NCBI RefSeq assembly: GCF_048820915.1
Contig: NZ_JBMERR010000006.1
Location: 62,001-126,000, forward strand
Length of the DNA: 64,000 bases
Direction of reading: 5' to 3'
Origin: Cribrihabitans_A pelagius
Lineage (GTDB): Bacteria > Pseudomonadota > Alphaproteobacteria > Rhodobacterales > Rhodobacteraceae
Positions 24,055-32,806 of the stretch are shown piece after piece. The position numbers and the translations under genes are program-made. Positions within the stretch are counted from its first letter, which is position 1. Each line of letters opens with the position of its first letter. Under the pieces are notes generated by a model. It ran no database searches. It was given only the letters and a program-made list of their open reading frames with translations, and had not been told where the DNA came from.

Positions 24055-25350
24055 ATGACCATCGCAACGCTTTCCATCATCCTGCTGGTCCTTTTGTTCC
24101 TGTTCCTCGGCGCGGGGCTCTGGGTGGCCTTCTCGCTGCTTGGCGTCGGCATCGCCGCCATGGCGCTGTTCAGCGACGCGCCGCTGGGGCTGGTAATGGC
24201 CACCACCTTTTGGGGCCACAGCAACTCCTGGGCGCTGGCCGCCTTGCCGCTGTTCATCTGGATGGGCGAGATCCTGTTCCGCTCGCGGCTTTCGGACGAC
24301 ATGTTCACCGGGCTGGCACCCTGGATGAACCGGCTGCCGGGCCAGCTCTTGCATGTAAACGTCTTTGCCTGCGGCATCTTTGCTGCGGTCTCCGGCTCCT
24401 CCGCCGCGACGGCCGCCACCGTCGGCAAGCTGTCGATCCCGGAACTGTCGCGCCGCGGCTACCCGGAGCAGCTGGTAATCGGCACGCTGGCCGGTTCTGC
24501 CACGCTGGGGCTGCTCATTCCGCCGTCGATCATCCTGATCGTCTATGGCGTCGCCACCGAGCAATCCATCGCGCGGCTGTTCGTCGCCGGGGTGCTTCCG
24601 GGCATCCTGCTGGTCGGCCTCTTTGTCGGCTACGTGGTAATCTGGGCGCTGATCCACCGCGCCCGCCTGCCGCGGGAGGACATGAAGGCGACCTTGCGCG
24701 AAAAGCTGCACCATTCCCGCCGCCTGCTGCCGGTGGCACTGCTGATCGGCGGCGTGATCGGCTCGATCTACGCGGGGCTTGCCTCGCCCACCGATGCCGC
24801 CGCCGTTGGCGTGGTGCTGGCACTGCTCTTGTCCTGGAGCTCCGGCACGCTCACCCGCAAGAGCTTCGCCGACGGGCTGATGGGCGCAACCATCACCTCC
24901 TGCATGATTGCCTTCATTCTGGCAGGCGCCTCCTTCCTGACCGTGGCGATGGGCTTCACCGGCATTCCGCGCATCCTGGCGGAGTGGATCGGCTCGCTGG
25001 GGCTGTCGACCTTCACCCTGCTGGCGGCGCTTACCATCTTCTTTGTCATCATGGGCTGTTTCCTCGATGGCATCTCGGTAGTAGTGCTGACCGCCTCGGT
25101 GATCATGCCGATGGTGCTGGAGGCGGGCATCGACCCGCTTTGGTTCGGCATCTTCCTGGTGATCGTGGTGGAGATGTCGCAGATCACGCCGCCGGTGGGC
25201 TTCAACCTCTTCGTGCTGCAATCGCTGACCGGGCGCGACATCCTGACCGTCGCCAAAGCGGCGCTGCCGTTCTTCTTTCTGATGCTGCTGGCGCTGGTGA
25301 TCATCGTGGCCTTCCCCGCGATCGTGACCTACCTGCCCGCGCAGATGTGA
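24055..25350 (+). CDS. TRAP transporter large permease (DctM)
   Basis: A 431-residue DctM protein with about 11-12 hydrophobic segments. Family marks include ALAALPLFIWMGEILFRS, VNVFACGIFAAVSGSSAATAATVG, GTLAGSATLGLLIPPSI and the late VEMSQITPPVGFNLFVLQS. It forms the elevator-type translocation channel with DctQ. It is followed after nine bases by pxpB, so transporter and 5-oxoprolinase are probably co-expressed. Confidence 0.93.
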   Translation: MTIATLSIILLVLLFLFLGAGLWVAFSLLGVGIAAMALFSDAPLGLVMATTFWGHSNSWALAALPLFIWMGEILFRSRLSDDMFTGLAPWMNRLPGQLLHVNVFACGIFAAVSGSSAATAATVGKLSIPELSRRGYPEQLVIGTLAGSATLGLLIPPSIILIVYGVATEQSIARLFVAGVLPGILLVGLFVGYVVIWALIHRARLPREDMKATLREKLHHSRRLLPVALLIGGVIGSIYAGLASPTDAAAVGVVLALLLSWSSGTLTRKSFADGLMGATITSCMIAFILAGASFLTVAMGFTGIPRILAEWIGSLGLSTFTLLAALTIFFVIMGCFLDGISVVVLTASVIMPMVLEAGIDPLWFGIFLVIVVEMSQITPPVGFNLFVLQSLTGRDILTVAKAALPFFFLMLLALVIIVAFPAIVTYLPAQM

Positions 25351-25359
25351 GGGGGGACC

Positions 25360-26103
25360 ATGCAACCTGACACCAAACCACAATGGCCCGCGGTCCGCAC
25401 TGCCGGCGCCGACGGGTTCCTCGTCAGCTTCGCCGACACCCTGTCGGAACCGGCCAACCGCGCGGCCCTCGCCTTCCGCGCGGCACTGGAAGCGGCAGGC
25501 TGGGACGGGGTGGAGGAGACCTCTTCCTCGCTGGTCTCCGCCTACCTGCGGTTCGATCCGCTGCACCTTGCCCACGCGGAGCTGCGATCGAGGCTCGAGG
25601 CGCTCCTGAAGGAGCAGGACTGGTACCACGCCGGCCTGCCCGATGGGCGGCGGTTCTGGCGGATACCGGCAGTCTTCGGCACCGATCTTGCGCCGCAGCT
25701 GGAACAGGCCGCCGAGGCCGCGGGCATGACCGCCGAGGAGGCCATTGCCTCGCTCTCCGGCGCCCGGATGCGGGTGCAGACCATCGGCTTTGCCCCCGGC
25801 CAGCCTTACCTGGGCGAGCTGCCCGAAGCCTGGGACATCCCGCGCCAGAGCCAGCTCACCCGCCGCATCCCCGAAGGCGCGCTGGCAGTGGCGATCCGGC
25901 AGCTGGTTCTGTTTTCGGTCTCCACCCCCACCGGCTGGCAGCACGTCGGCCAGACTGCGATGAAGCTGTTCCGCCCGGAAGCGGACGATCCCTTCCTGCT
26001 GCGTCCGGGTGATGAGGTGCAATTCGTGCCCACCGAGCCTGCCAAGCTGGAGGCGATGAAAAGCGACCCTCGCGGCGGCGCGGAATGCGAGGTGGTCACA
26101 TGA
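25360..26103 (+). CDS. pxpB: 5-oxoprolinase subunit PxpB (KipI-like)
   Basis: A 247-residue protein of the PxpB/KipI family. The family core is visible as TIGFAPGQPYLGELPEAWDIPRQ (usually G-F-x-P-G-F-x-Y-L-x-G-L), the ATP/substrate-side RRIPEGALAVA and the S-x-P-T-G-W-x-x-x-G motif STPTGWQHVGQT. With PxpA and PxpC it forms the ATP-dependent prokaryotic 5-oxoprolinase that converts 5-oxoproline to glutamate. The stop overlaps the pxpC start (ATGA). Confidence 0.88.
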   Translation: MQPDTKPQWPAVRTAGADGFLVSFADTLSEPANRAALAFRAALEAAGWDGVEETSSSLVSAYLRFDPLHLAHAELRSRLEALLKEQDWYHAGLPDGRRFWRIPAVFGTDLAPQLEQAAEAAGMTAEEAIASLSGARMRVQTIGFAPGQPYLGELPEAWDIPRQSQLTRRIPEGALAVAIRQLVLFSVSTPTGWQHVGQTAMKLFRPEADDPFLLRPGDEVQFVPTEPAKLEAMKSDPRGGAECEVVT

Positions 26104-27110
26104 GCAATCATCTGAAGATCCACCGCGCCGGGCCGGGAGTGAGCGTGCAGGACCAGGGCCGCAGCGGCTGGCTCGACTCCGGCCTGTCGCGCGGCGGCGC
26201 TGCCGACCGGCTGGCGCTGGCAGAGGCCGCAGCACTTCTGGGCCGCAACGCGGGTCCGGCCGCCATTGAAATGGCCGGCATGGGCGGCGAGTTCGAGGTA
26301 AGCCAGGACACCAGGATCGCCCTTACCGGCGCGCCGATGCAGGCGGCACTGGACGGGGTGAAACTGGCCTGGAACGCCAGCCACCTGATGCCCGCAGGCG
26401 CGCGGCTGACCATCGGCGCCGCCCTGACCGGGACCTATGGATATCTTTCCTTCGGCGGCGGGCTGCAGGCGCCCGAGATGCTCGGCGCACAGTCGGCGCA
26501 TATCTCGGCGGGCGTGGGCCGGGCGCTGCAGGCGGGCGGCACGCTGCCGATCGGCGCCGACGCGGGCGATCCCACGAGCCTCTGCCTCACGCCAAGTGAC
26601 CGCTTCGGCGGCGGCACCATCCGCATAGTCGCAAGCTTTCAGACCCACCTGTTCCCGCAGGAGACCCGCGACCGCTTCCAGGCCGCCGGGTTCCGCCGCG
26701 ATGCCCGCGGCAACCGGATGGGAGTGCGGCTGGAGTCCGGTGGCGAGGAGTTCCCGGCCGAAGGCGGCCGCACCGTGCTGTCCGAGGTCATCGTGCCCGG
26801 CGACATCCAGATCACCGGCGACGGCACGCCTTTCGTGCTGCTGAGCGAATGCCAGACCACCGGCGGCTACCCCCGCATCGGAACGGTGCTGCCCTGCGAC
26901 CTGCCACGGCTCGCGCAGGCCGCTCCGGGTGCGGCGCTGCGCTTTGCCTTTGTCTCACTGGAGGAAGCGGTGGAGCTGGAGCGCGCCGATGCCAAGATGC
27001 GGGCCGGGCTGCCAAGCGCCGCCCGCCCCCTGATCCGCGATCCGCGCACTATCCCGGATCTGCTGTCCTATCAACTGATCAGCGGCGTCACCGCCGGCTA
27101 CGAAGACTGA
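26100..27110 (+). CDS. pxpC: 5-oxoprolinase subunit PxpC (KipA-like)
   Basis: A 336-residue PxpC/KipA protein from the overlapping ATG at 26100. The start GPGVSVQDQGRSGWLDSGLSRGGAADR matches the family hallmark (V-Q-D-x-G-R-x-G), followed by AIEMAGMGGEFEV and the YLSFGGGLQAPEMLGAQS region; the late block SECQTTGGYPRIGTV is also typical. These proteins are often misnamed allophanate hydrolase subunit 2. It works with PxpB and PxpA to open the 5-oxoproline ring. Confidence 0.9.
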   Translation: MSNHLKIHRAGPGVSVQDQGRSGWLDSGLSRGGAADRLALAEAAALLGRNAGPAAIEMAGMGGEFEVSQDTRIALTGAPMQAALDGVKLAWNASHLMPAGARLTIGAALTGTYGYLSFGGGLQAPEMLGAQSAHISAGVGRALQAGGTLPIGADAGDPTSLCLTPSDRFGGGTIRIVASFQTHLFPQETRDRFQAAGFRRDARGNRMGVRLESGGEEFPAEGGRTVLSEVIVPGDIQITGDGTPFVLLSECQTTGGYPRIGTVLPCDLPRLAQAAPGAALRFAFVSLEEAVELERADAKMRAGLPSAARPLIRDPRTIPDLLSYQLISGVTAGYED

Positions 27111-27121
27111 GAAGGGAGAAC

Positions 27122-27898
27122 ATGATGGTCCGGAAGGTCGATCTGAACGCCGACATGGGCGAAGGCTATGGCGCCTGGCAACTGGGCGACGACAAGGCGC
27201 TGCTGGAGATCGTCACCTCCGCCAACGTGGCCTGCGGCTTTCACGCGGGCGACTGGGACGTGATGGCGGACACTATGCGCCGGGCACTGGAGAAAGGCGT
27301 CGGCATCGGCGCGCATCCGGGCTTTCCCGACCTGCACGGCTTCGGCCGCCGCCGGATGAGCCTGCCGCACGGCTCGCTGCAGAATCTGGTGCGCTACCAG
27401 CTGGGCGCAGCGCAGGCGATGGCCCGCGCGGCGGGCGGCGCGGTGCGGCACCTGAAACTGCACGGGGCGCTGGCCAACATGGCGGCGGAGGACAAGGCCA
27501 TGGCGCGGGCCTGCTACGAGGCGGCGCTCTCGGTCGACCCGGACATCATCATCATGGTGCTCGCGGGCACCGCCCAGCAGGCCGCGGCCGAGGAGCTGGG
27601 CTGCGCCATGGCCTGCGAAATCTTCGCCGACCGAGCCTATAACGACGACGCCACCCTGGTCGACCGCTCCCTGCCCGGCGCGGTGATCCACGATGCGGAG
27701 CTTGCGGGCAAGCGCATGGCCGGGATGGTGCGCGAAGGCGCGATCATCACCGAAAGCGGCAAGCGCATCCCGGCGCGGATCGACACCATCTGCCTGCATG
27801 GCGATACCGCCGAAGCGGTCCAGATCGCCGCCGCGGTCCGCCGCGCATTGGAGACAGACGGCGTGGAGCTGGCGCAGTTCACCGGCGCAAAAGCCTGA
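27122..27898 (+). CDS. pxpA: 5-oxoprolinase subunit PxpA (LamB/YcsF)
   Basis: A 258-residue LamB/YcsF protein with the signatures VDLNADMGEGYGAW, NVACGFHAGDWDVM, GIGAHPGFPDLHGFGRRRM and CLHGDT near the end. The conserved Asp, Glu and His residues of the active site are present. It completes pxpBCA, which lies at the end of the TRAP operon, giving uptake and hydrolysis of 5-oxoproline in one transcription unit. GAAGGGAG precedes the start. Confidence 0.93.
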   Translation: MMVRKVDLNADMGEGYGAWQLGDDKALLEIVTSANVACGFHAGDWDVMADTMRRALEKGVGIGAHPGFPDLHGFGRRRMSLPHGSLQNLVRYQLGAAQAMARAAGGAVRHLKLHGALANMAAEDKAMARACYEAALSVDPDIIIMVLAGTAQQAAAEELGCAMACEIFADRAYNDDATLVDRSLPGAVIHDAELAGKRMAGMVREGAIITESGKRIPARIDTICLHGDTAEAVQIAAAVRRALETDGVELAQFTGAKA

Positions 27899-27953
27899 GC
27901 CTCCTAGGCGCGGGCAGCGCTTCGCGCCCTCCAGCCCGCGACGGCAGCGCGGC

Positions 27954-28988
27954 CTAGCGCTGCCTCACCGCGCTGAGCCATTCCGCCAGGAACCGCTGCC
28001 GTTTCTGCTCGTCGAGATACACCAGCAGTCCCGGCCCCAGCTGGATCGGCCTATGCGAGCTCGGCGCGGCAGCCAGCGCAGCGGCGGGCGGGCGGAACGG
28101 GTATTCCGGCGGCGGCGGATAGACCCAGGCGGCATTGATCAGGTGATCGGCAAAGGCGCGCGCCAGCGCGGGCTCAGCCGCGCCTTTCAACAGCACAGCC
28201 GAGCGCATCATCAGATGGGTGTGGTCCTGCGGGTCGATCACCACGATCTTCTCCGCCAGGTCGCGCCGCGCCCGGGCGTAGCTGCCGAGCACGTTGTAGG
28301 CCACCAGCGCTTCCCCCGCCGCAACCCGCTCGATCATCCGGCCGGAACAGCAGGAGAGCTGCGGCTGCAGCCCGCCGATCACCTCCATCAGCCGCCAGTA
28401 GCTTTCCGAGGTGCGCGCGTCCTGGGTCGCAAACAGATAGCCCAGACCGCTGAGTGTCACATCGTAAGTGGCGACCTTGCCGCGGAACCGTTCCGGCGCG
28501 GCGCGCAGAAGCGCGATGAGGTCGCGGCGGCTGCGCGGCATCTCCCGGCCTTCGACAGCACCCGCATTCACCACGAAGGAGGCAGGCTCCAGCGAGAAGG
28601 CAAAGACATGCCCGCGCCACTCGCCCCAGTCCGGCACCCGCGCGGTCGCGGCGGACTGGTGCCGCAGGGTGTAGCCGTCATTGGCAAGCTTGGTTTGCAG
28701 ATCCATCGCCGAGGACAGCGCCACATCGAACCGCTCCTCCCCTTCCAACACCGCCTTCATCACCTCGCTGCTGTTCGCGACCACATAGTCGACGGCCACC
28801 CCCGGCTGGCGCGCTAGGAAGCTTTCGATCAGCGGCGCGAGGATCGCGGTGTCGGTGGTGGAAATCACCCGCAGCACACGGCCGTCCTCCGGACCGATCC
28901 AGCGGCGCTCCTCGGTCTCGAAGGCTTGGCCCTGGCCCCCAAGCCAGGGAAAGACACTCAGGACGAGGGAAAGGACAAGGTAACGCAT
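27954..28988 (-). CDS. periplasmic binding protein linked to TctDE-type signalling
   Basis: A 344-residue extracellular solute-binding protein (iron/thiamine-binding-protein class) with a signal peptide ending about Q-A-F (residue 23). VLRVISTTDTAILAPLIESF opens the domain; GEALVAYNVLGSYAR and DHTHLMMRSAVLLKGA are lobe-II features. It overlaps the sensor kinase gene by 31 bases and is transcribed last in tctD-tctE-this gene. Such proteins next to TctE kinases are thought to present tricarboxylate ligands to the sensor; here that is inference. Confidence 0.78.
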   Translation of the reverse strand: MRYLVLSLVLSVFPWLGGQGQAFETEERRWIGPEDGRVLRVISTTDTAILAPLIESFLARQPGVAVDYVVANSSEVMKAVLEGEERFDVALSSAMDLQTKLANDGYTLRHQSAATARVPDWGEWRGHVFAFSLEPASFVVNAGAVEGREMPRSRRDLIALLRAAPERFRGKVATYDVTLSGLGYLFATQDARTSESYWRLMEVIGGLQPQLSCCSGRMIERVAAGEALVAYNVLGSYARARRDLAEKIVVIDPQDHTHLMMRSAVLLKGAAEPALARAFADHLINAAWVYPPPPEYPFRPPAAALAAAPSSHRPIQLGPGLLVYLDEQKRQRFLAEWLSAVRQR

Positions 28989-30343
28989 GCGCCCGCTCCG
29001 CTTTCGCTGTTTCCGATCGTGAGCCGCCCGCCATGCGCCTCCGCCACCTCGCGCGCGATGGTGAGGCCAAGGCCGGAGCCGATAGTGCCGCCCGCATTGG
29101 CCCCGCGCACGAACCGGCCGGTCAGCGCCTCGGTATCCGCAGCCCCGAAGCCGCCCGCCTCATCCTCCACGGTGACACAGGCCAGCCCGTCCCGCGCCGC
29201 AACCCGCAGCCAGATATCGGCCTCGTGCCCGGAATACTTGATCGCATTGTCCAGGATGTTGCGCACCGCGTTCTGGATCAGGATGGCATCGCCCGGCACG
29301 CGGATATCGCCCGCGGCCTCGAAATGCAGAGCGATGTCCTTCATCGCCGCGGTCGGCCTCAGCCGGCCCGCCAGCTCCCGCGCCAGCGCCGCCAGCGCCA
29401 CCTCCTCGCGCTCCAGACTGTCGGTGCGGAAGGTAACCATGGCGTGGTCCAGGAGCTGCCCCGCCGCGCGCGAGCTTTCGTCGATGGCGCGGATCATCGC
29501 GCGCAGGGCGGCCCGGTTCTCCTCCCGTTCCACCCGCAAGAGCGTGACCTCCGCCTGCGCACGCACCGTGGCCAGCGGCGTGCGCACCCGGTGCGCGGCC
29601 TCGGCGATGAAATCCTCCGAGCGGGCCAGCGAGGTCTGCAGCCGCGCAATGAAACTGTTGAGCGAAGCGACCAGCGGCGCCATCTCGGCCGGCACCGGGC
29701 GGGAGACCGGGCGCAGGTCCTTCGGCCCGCGGCGGGAGACCGCCTCGGTCAGCGACCTGAGCGGCGTGATGCTGGAGCGCGCCGACCACACCGCCAGCGC
29801 CGAGGCCAGCACGAAGAACCCCGCCCCGAGCATGAGCGCCGAGCGCGACAGCCGCGCAAGCTGCGCCTGCTGCCCGGCCCGCGTCTGCGCCACCGACACC
29901 CGCACCAGCGCAGGCGCGCCTTCCAAGGACAGCCGCCGCGACACGCTCACCGCGCGGATGCTCTCGGACTTGTACTCCGCCGTCTCGAACACCGGCTGGC
30001 CGGGCCGGGCCGACGCCTCTCCCACCGGCAGATCGGCATAGCCGGTGAGCACGCCCTCTGGCCCCGTCACCCGGTAGAACACGCGGTCATCGCTCACGTT
30101 GCCCAGCATCGAAAGCGCCGCATAAGGCAGATCCGCCGTAATTTTCCCCGCCTGCACCGCCACAGTGTCGAGGATCGAGGTGGCCGACGCGAGCAGGATC
30201 CGGTCGTGGCTTTCGCCCGCCAGAGTGCGCACGAAGCCCAGCATGGTGAAGAACAGAAGCGCCGCCAGGAGCGCCGCGCTGCCGACCAGCTGCAAAAGCA
30301 GGCGGCGGCGGATCGAGCCGCTGACGTTGACGCCTGCGCTCAT
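28958..30343 (-). CDS. tctE: TctE-type sensor histidine kinase
   Basis: A 461-residue membrane kinase: first membrane helix about 16-35, a periplasmic sensor domain, second helix about 175-195, then HAMP, HisKA with the phospho-acceptor His in AEAAHRVRTPLA, and HATPase with the N-box NILDNAIKYS and G-box GSGLGLTIAREV. The start overlaps the tctD stop by four bases. It probably senses citrate or another tricarboxylate and controls the divergent tctCBA genes. Confidence 0.87.
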   Translation of the reverse strand: MSAGVNVSGSIRRRLLLQLVGSAALLAALLFFTMLGFVRTLAGESHDRILLASATSILDTVAVQAGKITADLPYAALSMLGNVSDDRVFYRVTGPEGVLTGYADLPVGEASARPGQPVFETAEYKSESIRAVSVSRRLSLEGAPALVRVSVAQTRAGQQAQLARLSRSALMLGAGFFVLASALAVWSARSSITPLRSLTEAVSRRGPKDLRPVSRPVPAEMAPLVASLNSFIARLQTSLARSEDFIAEAAHRVRTPLATVRAQAEVTLLRVEREENRAALRAMIRAIDESSRAAGQLLDHAMVTFRTDSLEREEVALAALARELAGRLRPTAAMKDIALHFEAAGDIRVPGDAILIQNAVRNILDNAIKYSGHEADIWLRVAARDGLACVTVEDEAGGFGAADTEALTGRFVRGANAGGTIGSGLGLTIAREVAEAHGGRLTIGNSESGAGACVTLSFPSS

Positions 30344-31005
30344 GCCACCGTCAGCCGGTAGCCGAGCCCGCGCACCGTGGTGATCTCCACGCCGGACCCC
30401 GCCAGATGCTTGCGCAGCCTGCCCACATAGACCTCGATCGCGTTTTCCGAGACGTCTTCCTCGTAGGAAAACAGCCGGTCCACCAGCTTGGCCTTGGAAA
30501 AGATCTGCCCCGGCGCGTTCAGCAGCACCTCCAGCAGCCTTAGTTCCCGGTTGCGCAGCGCGATGACCTTGCCGCCGCTGGCGATGGTGCCCGCCATCGG
30601 ATCGAAGGTGAGGTCTGCGAACTGGCGCAGGTTGGAGCTGCCGCCGCCGCGCCGCCGCAGCACCGCCCGGCAGCGCGCCTCCAGTTCGGAAAAGTCGAAG
30701 GGTTTGGTAAGGTAGTCATCGGCGCCCAGATCCAGGAGACCCACCCGGTCCGACACCTCGGAGCGCGCGGTCAGCACGATCACCGGCGTCTCTTTCCGGC
30801 GTGCCCGGTGGCTCTTCAGGAAAGCCCTCCCGTCACCGTCCGGCAGCATGATGTCCAACAGGATCAGATCATAGTCGGCAACCCCGTCAAAGGCCGCCGC
30901 GGTCACCACATCGGGGGCGTGATCGACCACATGGCCATCCAGCCGCAGCCGGTCCACAACCGCAGCAGCGAGGCTTTCGTTGTCCTCGACCAGCAGGAAA
31001 CGCAT
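30340..31005 (-). CDS. tctD: TctD-type OmpR-family response regulator
   Basis: A 221-residue response regulator: receiver domain with acidic pair E7-D8, phospho-acceptor D51 in LILLDIMLPDGDG, conserved T in VLTARSE and K in LTKPFDFSE; then an OmpR-type winged helix with RELRLLEVLLNAPGQIFSK and the terminal TVRGLGYRL. It leads the tctD-tctE-binding-protein unit and diverges from tctC across a 106-base promoter gap, in which it is expected to bind. Confidence 0.9.
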   Translation of the reverse strand: MRFLLVEDNESLAAAVVDRLRLDGHVVDHAPDVVTAAAFDGVADYDLILLDIMLPDGDGRAFLKSHRARRKETPVIVLTARSEVSDRVGLLDLGADDYLTKPFDFSELEARCRAVLRRRGGGSSNLRQFADLTFDPMAGTIASGGKVIALRNRELRLLEVLLNAPGQIFSKAKLVDRLFSYEEDVSENAIEVYVGRLRKHLAGSGVEITTVRGLGYRLTVA

Positions 31006-31111
31006 GTCCGATCCCCCATTGCTGACGCACGTGACAGGTTTGTGTCAGCTTGCCGTGCTTCATACCAGTCATGCGCGGCCCTGCCGCGTTTTGTCAAATG
31101 GGAGGACAACA

Positions 31112-32095
31112 ATGACCAAATGGACCCTGACCCGCCGCGCGGCGCTGGCCGCCACGGCGGCGGCGCTGGCGTTTGCGACCCCGGCGTGGGCCGAAGAGCA
31201 GGTGGCCGACAGCATCCACTTCCTGATCCCCGGCGGCGCCGGTGGCGGCTGGGACGGCACCGCGCGCGGCACCGGCGAGGCGCTGACGGAGGCCGGGCTG
31301 GTGGGCAAGGCATCCTATGAAAACATGTCCGGCGGCGGCGGCGGCAAGGCGATCGGCTACCTGATCGAAAACGCCGAAAGCAACCACGGCACGCTGATGG
31401 TGAACTCCACCCCCATCGTGATCCGCTCCCTGACCGACGTGTTCCCGCAGAACTTCCGCGACCTCACCCTGGTGGCGGGCACCATCGGCGACTACGCCGC
31501 GATGGTGGTCAGCAAGGACAGCCCGATCAACTCGATGGAGGACCTCTTGGCCGCCTACAAGGACGACCCGCGCGGCACCGCGGTCGGCGGCGGCTCGGTT
31601 CCGGGCGGCATGGACCACCTTGTGGCGGCAATGGTGATGGAAGCGGCGGGCGAGGATCCGACCGCGGTGAAATACATCCCCTATGACGCCGGCGGCAAGG
31701 CAATGGCGGCGCTGCTCTCGGGCGAGATCGCGGCGCTGTCGACGGGTTTCTCCGAGGCGATCGACCTTGCCAACGCGGGCGAGGTGAAGATCATCGGCGT
31801 GACGGCGGACGAGCGGGTGGACAGCTACCCCGATGCCCCCACCATGAAGGAGCAGGGGCTCGACACCACCTTCGTCAACTGGCGCGGCTTCTTTGCCGCC
31901 CCCGGACTTCCGGAAGAGCAGCTCGCGGCCTACCAGACCGCGCTCGCCAAGATGTATGACACCCCCGAATGGGAAGAGGTGCGCGCCCGCAATGGCTGGG
32001 TCAACATCCACAACTCGGGCGAGGATTTCCGCGCCTTCCTGGAAGAACAGGAACAGGTGATCGGCGATCTGATGAAGAAGCTCGGCTTCCTCTGA
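31112..32095 (+). CDS. tctC: tripartite tricarboxylate transporter receptor TctC
   Basis: A 327-residue Bug/TctC receptor from ATG 31112 (GGAGGA before it). It has a twin-arginine-like start (LTRRAALAATAAALAFATP) with cleavage about A-W-A. The mature part has the PGGAGGGWDGTARG loop that binds carboxylate and the VGGGSVPGGMDHLV strand of the second loop. It is the first gene of tctCBA, which imports citrate-like acids using sodium or proton gradients. A 160-base palindromic repeat separates it from tctB. Confidence 0.9.
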   Translation: MTKWTLTRRAALAATAAALAFATPAWAEEQVADSIHFLIPGGAGGGWDGTARGTGEALTEAGLVGKASYENMSGGGGGKAIGYLIENAESNHGTLMVNSTPIVIRSLTDVFPQNFRDLTLVAGTIGDYAAMVVSKDSPINSMEDLLAAYKDDPRGTAVGGGSVPGGMDHLVAAMVMEAAGEDPTAVKYIPYDAGGKAMAALLSGEIAALSTGFSEAIDLANAGEVKIIGVTADERVDSYPDAPTMKEQGLDTTFVNWRGFFAAPGLPEEQLAAYQTALAKMYDTPEWEEVRARNGWVNIHNSGEDFRAFLEEQEQVIGDLMKKLGFL

Positions 32096-32112
32096 GCCAG
32101 CGCCGGCACGCG

Positions 32113-32271
32113 GGGGCTCTGCCCCCGCACCCCCGGGATATTTCCCGGCCAGAAGAAGACGCCAGGGCGGTGCCCGTCAGCCGCGCGGCTGTTGTTCCTG
32201 GTGCCCCGTCCCTTCTTCTGGCTAAAAATATCCCGGGGACGCCGCGCCCGGCGCGGCGGGGGCAGAGCCCC
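32113..32271. repeat. large imperfect palindromic intergenic repeat
   Basis: The left arm (32113-32158) starts GGGGCTCTGCCCCCGC, continues CCCCGGGATATTT and ends CCAGAAGAAG. The right arm (32212-32271) is its reverse complement with a 14-base insertion. The spacer is 53 bases. The GGGGCTCTGCCCC/CCCGGGATATTT combination is one I associate with interspersed repeats in roseobacter genomes. Lying between tctC and tctB, the RNA would fold into a strong stem that could favour tctC mRNA over the permease genes. Confidence 0.75.
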
Positions 32272-32310
32272 CTGCCCGTCCCACTGCAACCACATCTTCC
32301 GGAGGGCATG

Positions 32311-32805
32311 ATGGCTCTTGACCGCTGGATCGCGCTGGCCGTGCTGCTGATCAGCCTCGCCTACGGCTATGCCGCCTTTTTCACCATGGACGCGAGCCTG
32401 CCGCCGTTCATGCAACGCAACCCGGTCTGGCCCAGCAGCTTCCCCAAGATCCTGTCGGTGCTGACGGTGCTGACCGCGCTCTTCGTGCTCCTGGGCTTCG
32501 AAAAGGGCGCGGGCGAGCCCAAGCCGATGGAGATCAACTACCGCCGCCTCACCGAGTACAAGCTGGGCCAGGCGCTTCTGCTGCTCGGGCTGATGGCGGC
32601 CTACGCGCTGCTGCTGCGCCCCTTGGGCTTTGTCGGCTCGACGCTGGGCTTCCTGGTGGCGGGCGCGATGATCCTGGGCGAGCGCAAGCTGCATGTCCTG
32701 CTGCCGGTCGCGGCCATCGCCGCGGGCGCGGTCTGGTACCTGGTGCAGGAGGTGCTCGGCATCTTCCTCAGCCCCTGGCCCGCATTCATCACAAACGGAG
32801 GCTGA
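32311..32805 (+). CDS. tctB: tripartite tricarboxylate transporter small subunit TctB
   Basis: A 164-residue TctB protein with four hydrophobic segments. The second of two adjacent ATGs (32311) is better spaced from GGAGGG. Conserved features are NPVWPSSFPKILSVL after segment 1 and LLLRPLGFVGSTLGFLVAGAM for segments 3-4. It pairs with TctA in the membrane, as the small subunit of the TTT system. One base separates its stop from the tctA ATG. Confidence 0.88.
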   Translation: MALDRWIALAVLLISLAYGYAAFFTMDASLPPFMQRNPVWPSSFPKILSVLTVLTALFVLLGFEKGAGEPKPMEINYRRLTEYKLGQALLLLGLMAAYALLLRPLGFVGSTLGFLVAGAMILGERKLHVLLPVAAIAAGAVWYLVQEVLGIFLSPWPAFITNGG

Positions 32806-32806
32806 C

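Noticed and set aside
23662..26235. Reverse-strand open frame of 857 codons over dctQ-dctM-pxpB
   Set aside because: It is antisense to four coherent transport and 5-oxoprolinase genes and has no family-like sequence.
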